64,000 nucleotides of DNA from contig NZ_CP041637.1 in the NCBI RefSeq assembly GCF_007197735.1, positions 3,753,001 through 3,817,000 on the forward strand. Reading direction: 5' to 3'. The notes under the pieces were generated by a model. That model was given only the letters and a program-made list of their open reading frames with translations, was not told the origin of the DNA and made no database searches. Shown here piece after piece: positions 16,317-25,417 of this stretch. A program made the translations under genes and the position numbers. The number at the start of each line of letters is the position of its first letter. Position 1 is the first letter of the stretch. This stretch comes from Formosa sediminum (GTDB taxonomy: Bacteria; Bacteroidota; Bacteroidia; Flavobacteriales; Flavobacteriaceae).

Positions 16317-17774
16317 TTATCTATCGTATACAGGTATATCTGGGTTATATTCTATAACACTATGAGGAAGTGGTAAAATCCATCTTGGATCGTTTGGTGG
16401 TAATGTATAATCTACACCGTCTACAGTATGCGTTACTGTTTTAGCAAATTCAGATTCTGTATTCAATCTTTTAAGATCTTGAAATCTAAAATCGGCATTA
16501 AAACTAAACTCTCTTCTTCTCTCGTCTAAAACAATTTTTAACGCCTCTGCATTAGTCGCTGCAACTAAAGGCTCATTACCTACAATTCTATAGTTTCTAA
16601 GGTAATCTAAATATTCCATGGCTTTATCTTTACTACCTATCCTAGCTTCTAATTCTGCTAAAATAAGATATAACTCAGACAACAACATTCCAGAATTTCT
16701 TTCGGTAACTGCATAATACATTGTTGATCCAGGGAATTCATACACTCTAGTTTCTGAAGTCCAAAGTTCATCCGTAGCAAAGTACAAATCTTCGCGTTTA
16801 TCAACAGCTCCTTCAGGTAAATTTAAACGATAAGTATCCATTAGTTCATCCGATGCAAGCGTCTGATTAAAATAATATAGTGACGTTTTTAGATACATAT
16901 TTTCTGGAATATCTATTGGATCTAACATTGGCTCACCTGTTCTGGAATCTATAAGTCTTGAATACCAACCAGCTTTAACAGTATAATATTGAGTTAAATC
17001 TTGTAACTCAAAAGGAGAAGCGGCTTTATCTTCTAAAGCAAGGTTTGCGTATGTAAGGGCATTTTCATAATCGCCTTTAAACAAATACACTTTAGATAAT
17101 AGTAAATTTCCAGACATTTGAGTTGGATGAAATATGTTTAGCGTATAGTCTTCTAGTAGAGGTGTAGCTTCTATTAAATCATTAATGATAAAATCATAAA
17201 CTTCCTCCACAGAATTTCTAACATATTCTGCATTAATATCTTCATCTAAAATAATAGGAACTCCATAATCTGTACTTGCTGTAGCAGGATCATAGGCTTT
17301 ACCATAAAAATTTACTAATTTAAAATAATTAAATGCTCTGCTAAACATGGCTTCAGCCTTAGTGACTGATTTGCTTTCTTCGGTAGCATCTGTAACATCC
17401 ATAATATTATTAATAACAACATTATAGGTGTATATTTGAGAATAGGCTTGAACGTAATACCCATCATCCTGTCCTTGAGGAAATGTTGGTCCAGGATTAA
17501 AATAATAATAATTTAGATTTTTCTCACTAAGATTTGATAAAAGTGATGAACTTGGATAACTAGGATCTGTAGTTTTCTCTGCATCGTCTGTTAACAAAAT
17601 TGTGTATCCCATTTCATCCATAGTAGAAAGAGATGACTCATTTAATAGTAAAGCAAAATCATTATAGGTCTCAGGTATTGTATATCCTTTTGGTTCTATG
17701 TCTAAATAATCATCACAAGAATTAAAAGTAAAAATGGTGATTAACGCGAATAATATTCTATATATATGTTTCAT
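16317..17774 (-). CDS. SusD/RagB-type surface lipoprotein (locus B)
   Basis: A 485-residue outer-membrane lipoprotein (lipobox FNSC, Cys 20, followed by DDYLDIEPKGY). SusD-type features include the N-terminal helices with ALLLNESS, the TPR-like VYLFKGDYENALTYANLALE segment, LILAELEARIGSKDKAMEYLDYLRNYR, and the C-terminal DERRREFSFNADFRFQDLKRLN motif with PLPHSVIEYNP. Role: lid and substrate-binding partner of the SusC encoded 5 bases upstream. In size and context it could serve a peptide (RagB-like) as well as a glycan ligand; no glycoside hydrolase is nearby in this operon. Confidence 0.93.
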   Translation of the reverse strand: MKHIYRILFALITIFTFNSCDDYLDIEPKGYTIPETYNDFALLLNESSLSTMDEMGYTILLTDDAEKTTDPSYPSSSLLSNLSEKNLNYYYFNPGPTFPQGQDDGYYVQAYSQIYTYNVVINNIMDVTDATEESKSVTKAEAMFSRAFNYFKLVNFYGKAYDPATASTDYGVPIILDEDINAEYVRNSVEEVYDFIINDLIEATPLLEDYTLNIFHPTQMSGNLLLSKVYLFKGDYENALTYANLALEDKAASPFELQDLTQYYTVKAGWYSRLIDSRTGEPMLDPIDIPENMYLKTSLYYFNQTLASDELMDTYRLNLPEGAVDKREDLYFATDELWTSETRVYEFPGSTMYYAVTERNSGMLLSELYLILAELEARIGSKDKAMEYLDYLRNYRIVGNEPLVAATNAEALKIVLDERRREFSFNADFRFQDLKRLNTESEFAKTVTHTVDGVDYTLPPNDPRWILPLPHSVIEYNPDIPVYDR

Positions 17775-17779
17775 AATTT

Positions 17780-20700
17780 TTAAAAATTTAAATTAACCCC
17801 GAAAGTATATGTTGGCATTATCGCAGTTCCTCTACTATACTGATCTGTCCAAGTTTCAGGATCTAAGTTATTTCTATTATTATTCCAACTTAAAGGGTTT
17901 TGTACATCAAATACAAGTTTTAATTTGGAAATATTTAAAGTCTCTAAAAATGATTGAGGTAAGTTATAAGCTAAAGAAATATTTCTCAATTTGGCATAAT
18001 CGGCTTTTTGAACATGTAAATCTGCATATTCCCATAAAGGAGTTACGCTATCACCTGTTCCAGATAAATGAGCAGGAGATGTATAAATATTTGCTTCATC
18101 ACCAGGTTCCTTCCAATAGTTACCATGTATTTTATCTATATTGGTATTGAATGTATAAGGATTTGTATATGTTGGATAGAACCCTGCTGCAACATCTCTT
18201 TGAACGTGTCCTCCGTAATAAACAATAAGGAATGAAAAATCAAATTGCTTATATGTTATACTACTAGAAAAAGAAGCACTATAAGGGGGTGTATACGTTC
18301 CTGAATTTACTAAATCCTCTACTTCTAAACTTTCTAATGAGTTTACAATAGTACCATCTTTTTTATATGCAGTTGGAGCTCCTTCATCATTTAAACCTGC
18401 ATATCTAATACTATAAAGACTATTCATTGGCTGCCCTACAAGTTGTTGTAATCCTATTACCTGATTGTATACATCTTGACCTGTATGGTCTAGATTTGTA
18501 ATTTCATTTTTATTATAACTAAACAATAAACTGGTACTCCATGTAAAGTTCTTATTAGCTATATTTAGTGAATTTACCTGAAACTCAATCCCCTTATTAT
18601 CTATTGAGGCATAATTTTTTAAAACAGAGTCCCAACCTAAAGTAGGATCTGTATTAACATTACCTAACACATCCTTAGTAGATTTCTTATAAACATCTAT
18701 ACTACCAGATATTCTGTTAGAAAATAAACTATAGTCTATACCTAAATTAGTTGTGTTTGTTTTTTCCCATCTTAATGATTCATTTGGAGGAGAAAGCACA
18801 TATGCTTGTTTCTCATTGGTTATGTAGTTATTAACACTAGCTACTTGTGTAAAAATAAATGGTCCAACATCTTTAGCTACATTTCCATTTATACCATAAG
18901 TCGCTCTAACTTTTAACCTATCAAGCCAAGATAAAGATTCGGTATTAAGTCTATAACTTGCACCTAAAGACCAAAGTGGGACATATTGATATTTTGGATC
19001 TGTACCAAATAAGTTAGATTGATCCATTCTAATACTAGCATTAACCCCTAATTTATTATTAAACATATAAGCCCCATTTCCATAAAAAGAAACATATCTG
19101 TTTTCTTCTTCAATTGTTTCAGGCTCTACTGAAGTATAAGTAAAGTATCCATAAGGTGGTATTTCAGCTCCAAATATACCCGAGCTTAAACCTACTTCAT
19201 CAATATTGGTATAAGAAAAATTATCAGGATCATAACCGTATCTTTTATATCCTTTTTGACCGGTAACCACCTTTCTTCTTTCAGCCCCAAATAGCAAATT
19301 TATATCATGCTTGTCATTAAATACTTTGGCATAATTAAGTTGTGCTTTTAGAGTGCTTGAATAGCTTTCTCCAAATGTTTCAGTTATTTGCCCTCCTTCA
19401 GGGATATTATATGTAATAATTCCATTTTCATCAATTTGGGCAGCATTATTTATTAATCTACTAACAGCAATATTTTCAATTGAAGAATAATCAGATAGAG
19501 AAGACCTACTCATTTCTGTTTGCGCTCTTACTTCTAAATTTAACGATTCCGTAACATCAATTTTTGCTCCAATATTTAGGTTAACATAAGGATTCTTATA
19601 GGTTTGAGTACGTGTATCTAATTGTTCCAAAGGATAGTAAGACTCATCTAATAAACCAACACTAATAAGCCTATCTACCTCTTCGAAACTTTTATAATTT
19701 TCCCATCGTACAGCGTTTCCATCTTCATCTTTAAGTAACTGATAAGGAAGCATAGAACCTCCTAATAAAGATAAACCACTAATACCTACATTATTATCAT
19801 AACTATTATAACTACCTATAACACTTGCGTCTACTTTTAGCCAATCTGCTAATTGAAGGGTGTTTTTTAAAGTCATCCCTATTTTATCTACAGAACGATC
19901 TTTCTCATAAGACCCTGTATTTTGATAATTAACAGAGAGTGCATATTGATACTTTTCTGTACCTCCTCTTAATGAAAGATTATGTTGTTGAGTAATCATT
20001 GTTTGTAACAACTCATCTTCTACTTGACTATAACCATCTAATCCTCTAAGTCTGTCTATTTCAGAATTAAAGTAATCTTCTGTAATTTCTCCATCTTCTC
20101 TTGCATATAATAATTTATTTACATCATTCATCTCTAATCTAGAATTTTGTCTAGACCCTGACAATGCTTCATCAAAAATATACATCTGATAATCAATCAA
20201 TTCTGACGACGACATTAAATTTGAGTATGATTGATCTGGAAGAGGTGTTATTTGTAATGTTGATGAATAATTAATTACAGGCTTACCAACAATCCCTCCT
20301 TTTGTAGTAATTACAATAACTCCATTTGTTGATCTAACACCGTAAATAGAAGCTGCTGTAGCATCTTTTAATACAGTAACACTTGCAATTTCATTTGGGT
20401 TAATAGATTCTATATCGCCTTCAAAAATTGCACCATCTACAACATATAAAGGAAGTGTACTTGCATTAAAAGTAGCCGTTCCTCTAACAGCAGGTGTTCC
20501 TCTATATAATGAAAAACCAGGTACAAGCCCTTCTATCCTTGATAAGATATCTGTTTGAACTTTATTTTCAATTTGCTTAGAACTTACCATTCCGTAAGCT
20601 CCTGTAGACCTTTCTTTTGAAATCGTTTGATACCCTGTTACAACAACTTCATCTAATTCGTTCATAGACTCTTTAAGAGTTATGTCTATAACATTATTAT

Positions 20701-21289
20701 CTCCTACCAAAATTTCTTGACCTACATAACCAACAAAACTAAACGATAGTGTGGTGTTTTCATCTCTATTACTAAGAGTTATTTCATAATTTCCATCAAA
20801 ATCAGTCATTACACCATTTAAAGTACCTTTTTCTACTACAGATGCACCTGGTAGAGGCATGCCATTCTCGCTGATGACCACCCCTTTTATTTTTAAATTT
20901 TGAACACTCGAATTTTGTTTAGATCGCTTTCTAACACTAATATTTTTTTTATTAGAAAATCCGTAACTAAATTCTTCTTTAGGAATGCTCATCTCTAAAA
21001 GTTCTGATACTTTTATCTTTCCTTTCTTTAAATCTACTTTACCGAGACCTACAAAAAAATCATCTGGGTAAATAAAATTGTAATCGGTTTGGTCACTAAT
21101 CATTTTAAAAATCTCCTCTATAAAAACCATTTTATCTTCATCGATAACGATTTCTGCATTTTGAGACAATGAATTCTTTGGAGCTAAACTTAGCAGTGTA
21201 AAACAAAAAGCAAAAAGAAATGTTCTCATAATAATTTCTAAGATCCACTTACCTAAAAAGGGACGGTGGTTTGTTAAGTTAATTTTCAT
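17780..21289 (-). CDS. SusC/RagA-type TonB-dependent receptor with STN domain (locus B)
   Basis: A 1169-residue receptor from the ATG at 21289, which aligns with the starts of the other two STN-type SusC genes; an ATG 10 codons upstream is less likely. A long leader (hydrophobic MRTFLFAFCFTLLSL) is followed by an STN domain (about 45-125), a CarboxypepD_reg-like domain (GMPLPGASVVEKGTLNGVM), a TonB box near LDEVVVTGYQT, a plug with LKDATAASIYGVRSTNGVI, and a 22-strand barrel ending in PTYTFGVNLNF. It is most similar in this window to the truncated SusC at the left edge. STN plus the FecR upstream indicates trans-envelope signalling. Confidence 0.95.
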   Translation of the reverse strand: MKINLTNHRPFLGKWILEIIMRTFLFAFCFTLLSLAPKNSLSQNAEIVIDEDKMVFIEEIFKMISDQTDYNFIYPDDFFVGLGKVDLKKGKIKVSELLEMSIPKEEFSYGFSNKKNISVRKRSKQNSSVQNLKIKGVVISENGMPLPGASVVEKGTLNGVMTDFDGNYEITLSNRDENTTLSFSFVGYVGQEILVGDNNVIDITLKESMNELDEVVVTGYQTISKERSTGAYGMVSSKQIENKVQTDILSRIEGLVPGFSLYRGTPAVRGTATFNASTLPLYVVDGAIFEGDIESINPNEIASVTVLKDATAASIYGVRSTNGVIVITTKGGIVGKPVINYSSTLQITPLPDQSYSNLMSSSELIDYQMYIFDEALSGSRQNSRLEMNDVNKLLYAREDGEITEDYFNSEIDRLRGLDGYSQVEDELLQTMITQQHNLSLRGGTEKYQYALSVNYQNTGSYEKDRSVDKIGMTLKNTLQLADWLKVDASVIGSYNSYDNNVGISGLSLLGGSMLPYQLLKDEDGNAVRWENYKSFEEVDRLISVGLLDESYYPLEQLDTRTQTYKNPYVNLNIGAKIDVTESLNLEVRAQTEMSRSSLSDYSSIENIAVSRLINNAAQIDENGIITYNIPEGGQITETFGESYSSTLKAQLNYAKVFNDKHDINLLFGAERRKVVTGQKGYKRYGYDPDNFSYTNIDEVGLSSGIFGAEIPPYGYFTYTSVEPETIEEENRYVSFYGNGAYMFNNKLGVNASIRMDQSNLFGTDPKYQYVPLWSLGASYRLNTESLSWLDRLKVRATYGINGNVAKDVGPFIFTQVASVNNYITNEKQAYVLSPPNESLRWEKTNTTNLGIDYSLFSNRISGSIDVYKKSTKDVLGNVNTDPTLGWDSVLKNYASIDNKGIEFQVNSLNIANKNFTWSTSLLFSYNKNEITNLDHTGQDVYNQVIGLQQLVGQPMNSLYSIRYAGLNDEGAPTAYKKDGTIVNSLESLEVEDLVNSGTYTPPYSASFSSSITYKQFDFSFLIVYYGGHVQRDVAAGFYPTYTNPYTFNTNIDKIHGNYWKEPGDEANIYTSPAHLSGTGDSVTPLWEYADLHVQKADYAKLRNISLAYNLPQSFLETLNISKLKLVFDVQNPLSWNNNRNNLDPETWTDQYSRGTAIMPTYTFGVNLNF

Positions 21290-21300
21290 AAATTTGCATA

Positions 21301-21392
21301 AATTTAATTGGTTAGACATTTAATTAATTTAATTGAGATTAGGAGGGAAAAATATTCACGGTCCAATGTTTATATTTCTTTCCCTCTTTTTT
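21301..21392 (+). ncRNA. Candidate antisense RNA over the susC leader, locus B
   Basis: TAAATTTG at 21289-21296 on the plus strand overlaps the susC start codon in the same way as in locus A; a TTTG at 21270-21273 could be a -33 box but the spacing (15 bases) is short. A strong hairpin follows (21343-21386, stem GAGGGAAA plus further A/T pairs) and then six T at 21387-21392, touching the fecR stop. The predicted RNA is about 92 nt and fully complementary to the susC 5' leader. Confidence 0.47.
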
Positions 21393-22530
21393 ATTCTAGA
21401 ACAATAAGTTTTCCTTCTATTCTATAATTTTTAATTTTATTTGTATCCTGAATTAATTCTAATATTGTTTCAAGGTTTTGATTTTTATTAAATTCACCGT
21501 TAAACCTCTTATCTCTTAAAGATTCATTCAAAAATTTAAATTCTACATCATACCAGCGTGTTAATACTTTTGAGATATCCAATAGTGACTTTTTCTGAAA
21601 GACAAACTCACCATGTCTCCAAGCAATATCTCCTCTAACATCTGCATCTCGAATTATTAAATTATTATTTTCTATATTATAAATAGCTTGCTCATTTGGT
21701 ATTAATAACTTAGAGTCCGATTTTGTATTTATAGCAACCTTACCTTCTACTAATGTAGTATATACCTGAGATTCACCTTTATATGATTTAATATTAAATT
21801 TTGTTCCTAAAACTTCTATCGTTTGGTCTAAATTAATGACTTTAAACTTGGATCCTTCATGTTTTGTACTTGGAGACACTTCAAAATAAGCTTCACCATA
21901 AACCAATTCTACTTCTCTAGGTTTGCCTGTTATAAAATTTACAGGATATTTTAACTGTGATTCAGAATTTAGCCAAACTTCTGTATTGTCTGAAAGTACA
22001 ATATGGTATTGTCCTCCTCTAGGAATAGTTAAATAATTATATTCTATACTATTTGTTTTATTATCTACCTTTTTATATCTGATCTCTTTACCAGAACTTG
22101 TTAATATATTATTTTGATATTGAGTTAAACTATCTAAAATTAAATGAGAGCCATCTGCAAGTGTTAAAGTCGCTTTGTTTGTCCCTGGATTTATAGATAC
22201 TTTAGTGTTTTCAACTAAAGTATTCTTAGTTAGAAAGAAAAGACCGATTGTTACTAAGACTAACACTGCTACTGCATATCTAATAAATTTTCTTTTGTAC
22301 AAAGGAATTACCTTTTTTAACTTATCATCATTATTATTTATAGCATGTTTAACTTTTCCATAAGCAGCATTAACATCATTTTTTAAAGTCGCTAGATTGA
22401 CATCATGATAATCAACAACATATTGTTTAAATTCATGCTGGTTTTCAGTCTTTTCTAACCACTTATAAAGTAACTTTAACTCATCTTCGGTTATGGTATT
22501 TGCTATAAATTTCGCTATAATACTCTTCAC
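21391..22530 (-). CDS. FecR-family anti-sigma factor (locus B)
   Basis: A 379-residue FecR protein: sigma-binding N-terminus, one membrane segment (about residues 87-105, YAVAVLVLVTIGLFFLT), FecR periplasmic domain with LTIPRGG, VWLNSESQLKYPV and VELVYGEAYFEV, and a DUF4974-like end (DKRFNGEFNKNQNLETILE). It sits between the divergent sigma gene (22802) and susC, whose STN domain it should read. Its stop overlaps the T-run of the antisense hairpin. A promoter-like element with GGGG and GTAATAG lies 31 bases before the start. Confidence 0.93.
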   Translation of the reverse strand: MKSIIAKFIANTITEDELKLLYKWLEKTENQHEFKQYVVDYHDVNLATLKNDVNAAYGKVKHAINNNDDKLKKVIPLYKRKFIRYAVAVLVLVTIGLFFLTKNTLVENTKVSINPGTNKATLTLADGSHLILDSLTQYQNNILTSSGKEIRYKKVDNKTNSIEYNYLTIPRGGQYHIVLSDNTEVWLNSESQLKYPVNFITGKPREVELVYGEAYFEVSPSTKHEGSKFKVINLDQTIEVLGTKFNIKSYKGESQVYTTLVEGKVAINTKSDSKLLIPNEQAIYNIENNNLIIRDADVRGDIAWRHGEFVFQKKSLLDISKVLTRWYDVEFKFLNESLRDKRFNGEFNKNQNLETILELIQDTNKIKNYRIEGKLIVLE

Positions 22531-22561
22531 AATTCAATAGTTATTTTGTTGTTTACATATA

Positions 22562-22590
22562 CTATTACTCGCAAATCAGATAAAACCCCT
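22562..22590 (-). promoter_or_regulatory. Candidate ECF-sigma promoter of fecR (locus B)
   Basis: Read toward fecR: AGGGG, about 17 bases, then CGAGTAATAG ending 31 bases before the ATG. It resembles the fecR element of locus A (AGGG, 16 bases, CGTATTAG, same distance to the start), but the spacer differs, which could reflect its own sigma factor. Confidence 0.35.
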
Positions 22591-22801
22591 AAAAAAAATT
22601 ACACTTTTTTAAAAATCATTATTAATTTGCTAAAACACAAACACTATTCATTAAAAAAAAAGTCTTAATTACTTTTAAAATATTAATTTATCAATTTCAA
22701 TGACAAAAAATTTTCAAACCTTCATTTTTTAAGCTTTTATGGTGTTTTAAACTCTACTTAAAAAAAAAATAATTAGTTTTAAAGACTCCTAATTTTTAAT
22801 T

Positions 22802-23407
22802 ATGAATACACTAGAAGCTGTTAAGGCTTTAAAAAATGGTGAAGAATATGCCTTTAAATTTCTATTTGATAAATATTATAACAGACTAGTCGCATATATC
22901 ACTACATATACGCATGATAAAATGAGTGCTGAAGACATTGTTCAACAAGCATTCATTGACTTATGGAATAACAAAAAAAAAATAAATGAAAATAAACCTT
23001 TAAAAAGCTACTTATATGCAATAGCATACAACCGCTTTATTGATACCGTAAATAAAGATAAGCGTCAAAATATTGTATTAGGACAAATATATGAACTTGC
23101 TTTAAGAGATATTATTGATGAAGACAATGAAGCATTAGAGAAAAGAATTTTAAAGATGAACCAAATTATAAAAACCTTACCTCCAAAATGTAGACAAACA
23201 CTCGAAATGAATAAAATTAAAGGTTATAAATATCATGAGATAGCAGAAATAATGGGTGTTTCTATAAAAACAGTGGAGTCACAAATGAGTGTTGCTTTTA
23301 AAAAAATACGCAAAGGTTTTGACAAAGAAAACCTCCACCTATTATTTATAAATTTTTACAAAAAAATTAATATAAGACAAACTAAAAATTCAAATCTTTC
23401 ATTTTAA
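22802..23407 (+). CDS. ECF RNA polymerase sigma factor, FecI type (locus B)
   Basis: A 201-residue ECF sigma factor with region 2 (FKFLFDKYYNRLVAYITTY, DIVQQAFIDLWNN) and region 4 (LPPKCRQTLEMNKIKG, YHEIAEIMGVSIKTVESQM). It diverges from fecR across 271 bases. Together with the FecR and STN-SusC genes it forms a complete surface-signalling set. Compared with the locus A factor the region 4 recognition helix is similar but not identical, so partly distinct promoters are expected. Confidence 0.94.
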   Translation: MNTLEAVKALKNGEEYAFKFLFDKYYNRLVAYITTYTHDKMSAEDIVQQAFIDLWNNKKKINENKPLKSYLYAIAYNRFIDTVNKDKRQNIVLGQIYELALRDIIDEDNEALEKRILKMNQIIKTLPPKCRQTLEMNKIKGYKYHEIAEIMGVSIKTVESQMSVAFKKIRKGFDKENLHLLFINFYKKINIRQTKNSNLSF

Positions 23408-23876
23408 TTTTTAATAAGAATCCTAAAAGTATTTATGCAGGTTTACTAACGTTTACATATTGATTTAAATTTCAATCCTTAAAAGTGTAACCAAATACGA
23501 TTGCTGATTAATTTATAAAACTTTTTTTAAAAGTTACAATTGTAATTCTTTTTCGATTTGATAATAAATAATCCCTACACTTTTATACTTCTATAATGAT
23601 TTAATATTACAGGATCCCTTACCTAAAAACATGTACTACGTTAATAAACTAGTCTTAAATTAATTACAGCTTAAATAGATTTTTTTTAATAAAACTGGCT
23701 TCCTCAAATAATTTTGCCTTATCATAAAAAATACAACATTAATTACATTTCCTATTAGATTACTTTTTTTATAATAGATTCATCAACATAACAAATCTAG
23801 TCTCTCTATATAAAATTATTCTAGTCTATTTTACATCTTTAAATTTGCATAACAAAAATAGCTTACATCAGAAATT
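23408..23876. other. AT-rich gap between convergent operons, no gene seen
   Basis: About 470 bases downstream of the locus B sigma gene. I find no open frame with family similarity and no repeat apart from the terminator that follows it. Confidence 0.5.
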
Positions 23877-23921
23877 AAAAAAAGCCGCAACATTTATTGC
23901 ATAAATATTACAGCTTTTTTT
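23877..23921. terminator. Bidirectional terminator between the sigma gene and the glucan operon
   Basis: A long imperfect stem (AGCCGCAACATTTAT opposite ATAAATATTACAGCT) is preceded by an A-run and followed by a T-run, so it can act in both directions. It ends the minus-strand operon at the MFS transporter gene. Confidence 0.85.
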
Positions 23922-23946
23922 GTAATTTTTTTTTAGGTAGATATTA

Positions 23947-25326
23947 TTACTTTTTCCAAAACTCTTCAATTTCTTCAAGAGATTTTCCTTTTGTTTCGGG
24001 TATAAATTTATAAGTCACAAATACAATTATTAGAATAAAACCTATAAATATATAATAGGGTAAAGATCCATTCCAAGGTTCACTTGTATTGGTTTCGCTT
24101 CCCATTACTACTGGAAATGACTGAGATACCACATAATTTGCAGCCCATTGTGCTGCCACAGCTACAGACATGGCTACACTTCTAATTTTATTCGGAAACA
24201 TCTCTGCCAATAAAACCCAGACCACTGGACCCATAGACAGTGCAAAAGACGCTATAAATACCAAGACTCCTATTAGCGATATTACACCAACATTTTGCTG
24301 TTGCAAAGTAATGCTTAACAGTAAAAAACCAACAACCATACCTACTGAACCGATGTAAAGTAGTGGTTTTCTTCCAAATTTATCTACAGTAAACATTGCT
24401 ACAAAAGTAAATACCAAATTAACAAAAGCTAATAGTATTTGCTGTAACAACACATCTTCTTTTCCAAATCCAAGTGCTTTCTCAAAAATATCCGCACCGT
24501 AATACAATACAGCATTAATTCCTGTAAATTGCTGTAAAACAGAAAGGATTGTACCTATTGCAATGATACTTAAAATCGCTTTAGAAAAGTAATTTACATC
24601 TACTCCATCATTAGCTTCATTTAAAGAGGCCTTAATATCTTTCATTTCTTTTAAAGCAACCTCATCTCCATTTATTTGTTGCAATACTGCTAGTGCATCT
24701 TTATCTCTACCTTTTAAAGCTAACCATCTCGGACTTTTAGGCACAATAAATAATAACACTAAAAACAGTATACTTGGAATTAACTCTGACCAAAACATGC
24801 GGCGCCATCCAAACTCTATATTCTGGGCTAAACTTAAATTATTACCAATAAAATAGGTTGCTAAAAACACCACAAAAAAACCAATTACAATTGCCAATTG
24901 GTAATATGTAACCATACGCCCCCGAATATTTGAAGGTGCAATTTCTGCTATATACATTGGTGCATTCATAGACGCTACTCCAATACCTAAACCTCCTATA
25001 ATTCTAAAAACAACCAACATACTTACAGTTTGTGGAAATAGCTCTGGCAAACCTGAACCATAGGCTGAAAGTGTAAAAAATACAGCCGATATAATTAAAG
25101 ATTTTTTCCGGCCAATCTTAACACTTAAAGGTCCGGCTATAATTGCTCCTACAAAACAACCTAATAGCGCACTTCCTACAACCCAACCTTTTAAAGCATC
25201 GCTTAATTGAAAATATTCTGTTAAATAAAATTGGGCGCCATTAATAACTCCTGTATCATAACCAAACAACAAGCCTCCTAAAGCGGAAACTGCTGCGATT
25301 AATAATAAAAAAAGACTTTTTTTCAT
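23947..25326 (-). CDS. MFS sugar:proton symporter (locus C)
   Basis: A 459-residue inner-membrane transporter of the sugar porter family with about 12 membrane segments. Signatures: GGLLFGYDTGVINGA in TM1, GRKKS after TM2, the central PKSPRWLALKGR, QQFTGINAVLYYGADIF in TM7, GRKPLLY after TM8, and the C-terminal PETKGKSLEEIEEFWK. It is most like glucose/xylose proton symporters. As the last gene of the beta-glucan operon it should bring glucose released in the periplasm into the cytoplasm. It follows the GH16 gene by about 90 bases. Confidence 0.92.
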   Translation of the reverse strand: MKKSLFLLLIAAVSALGGLLFGYDTGVINGAQFYLTEYFQLSDALKGWVVGSALLGCFVGAIIAGPLSVKIGRKKSLIISAVFFTLSAYGSGLPELFPQTVSMLVVFRIIGGLGIGVASMNAPMYIAEIAPSNIRGRMVTYYQLAIVIGFFVVFLATYFIGNNLSLAQNIEFGWRRMFWSELIPSILFLVLLFIVPKSPRWLALKGRDKDALAVLQQINGDEVALKEMKDIKASLNEANDGVDVNYFSKAILSIIAIGTILSVLQQFTGINAVLYYGADIFEKALGFGKEDVLLQQILLAFVNLVFTFVAMFTVDKFGRKPLLYIGSVGMVVGFLLLSITLQQQNVGVISLIGVLVFIASFALSMGPVVWVLLAEMFPNKIRSVAMSVAVAAQWAANYVVSQSFPVVMGSETNTSEPWNGSLPYYIFIGFILIIVFVTYKFIPETKGKSLEEIEEFWKK

Positions 25327-25417
25327 TGTTTATGTATTTGTGAAAACTTATTTAAATGTTTTGGAAATTAGATTTGGACACCAAAAATCACGCTCTATTA
25401 GTGTCCTATTTTATTAT

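Noticed and set aside
21290-21319. Upstream ATG adding ten residues (MSNQLNLCKF) to the locus B SusC
   Set aside because: Locus A, with the same context, has no usable start upstream, so the shared start is the ATG at the end of ATGCAAATTTATG. The same reasoning removes the nine-residue extension in locus E.
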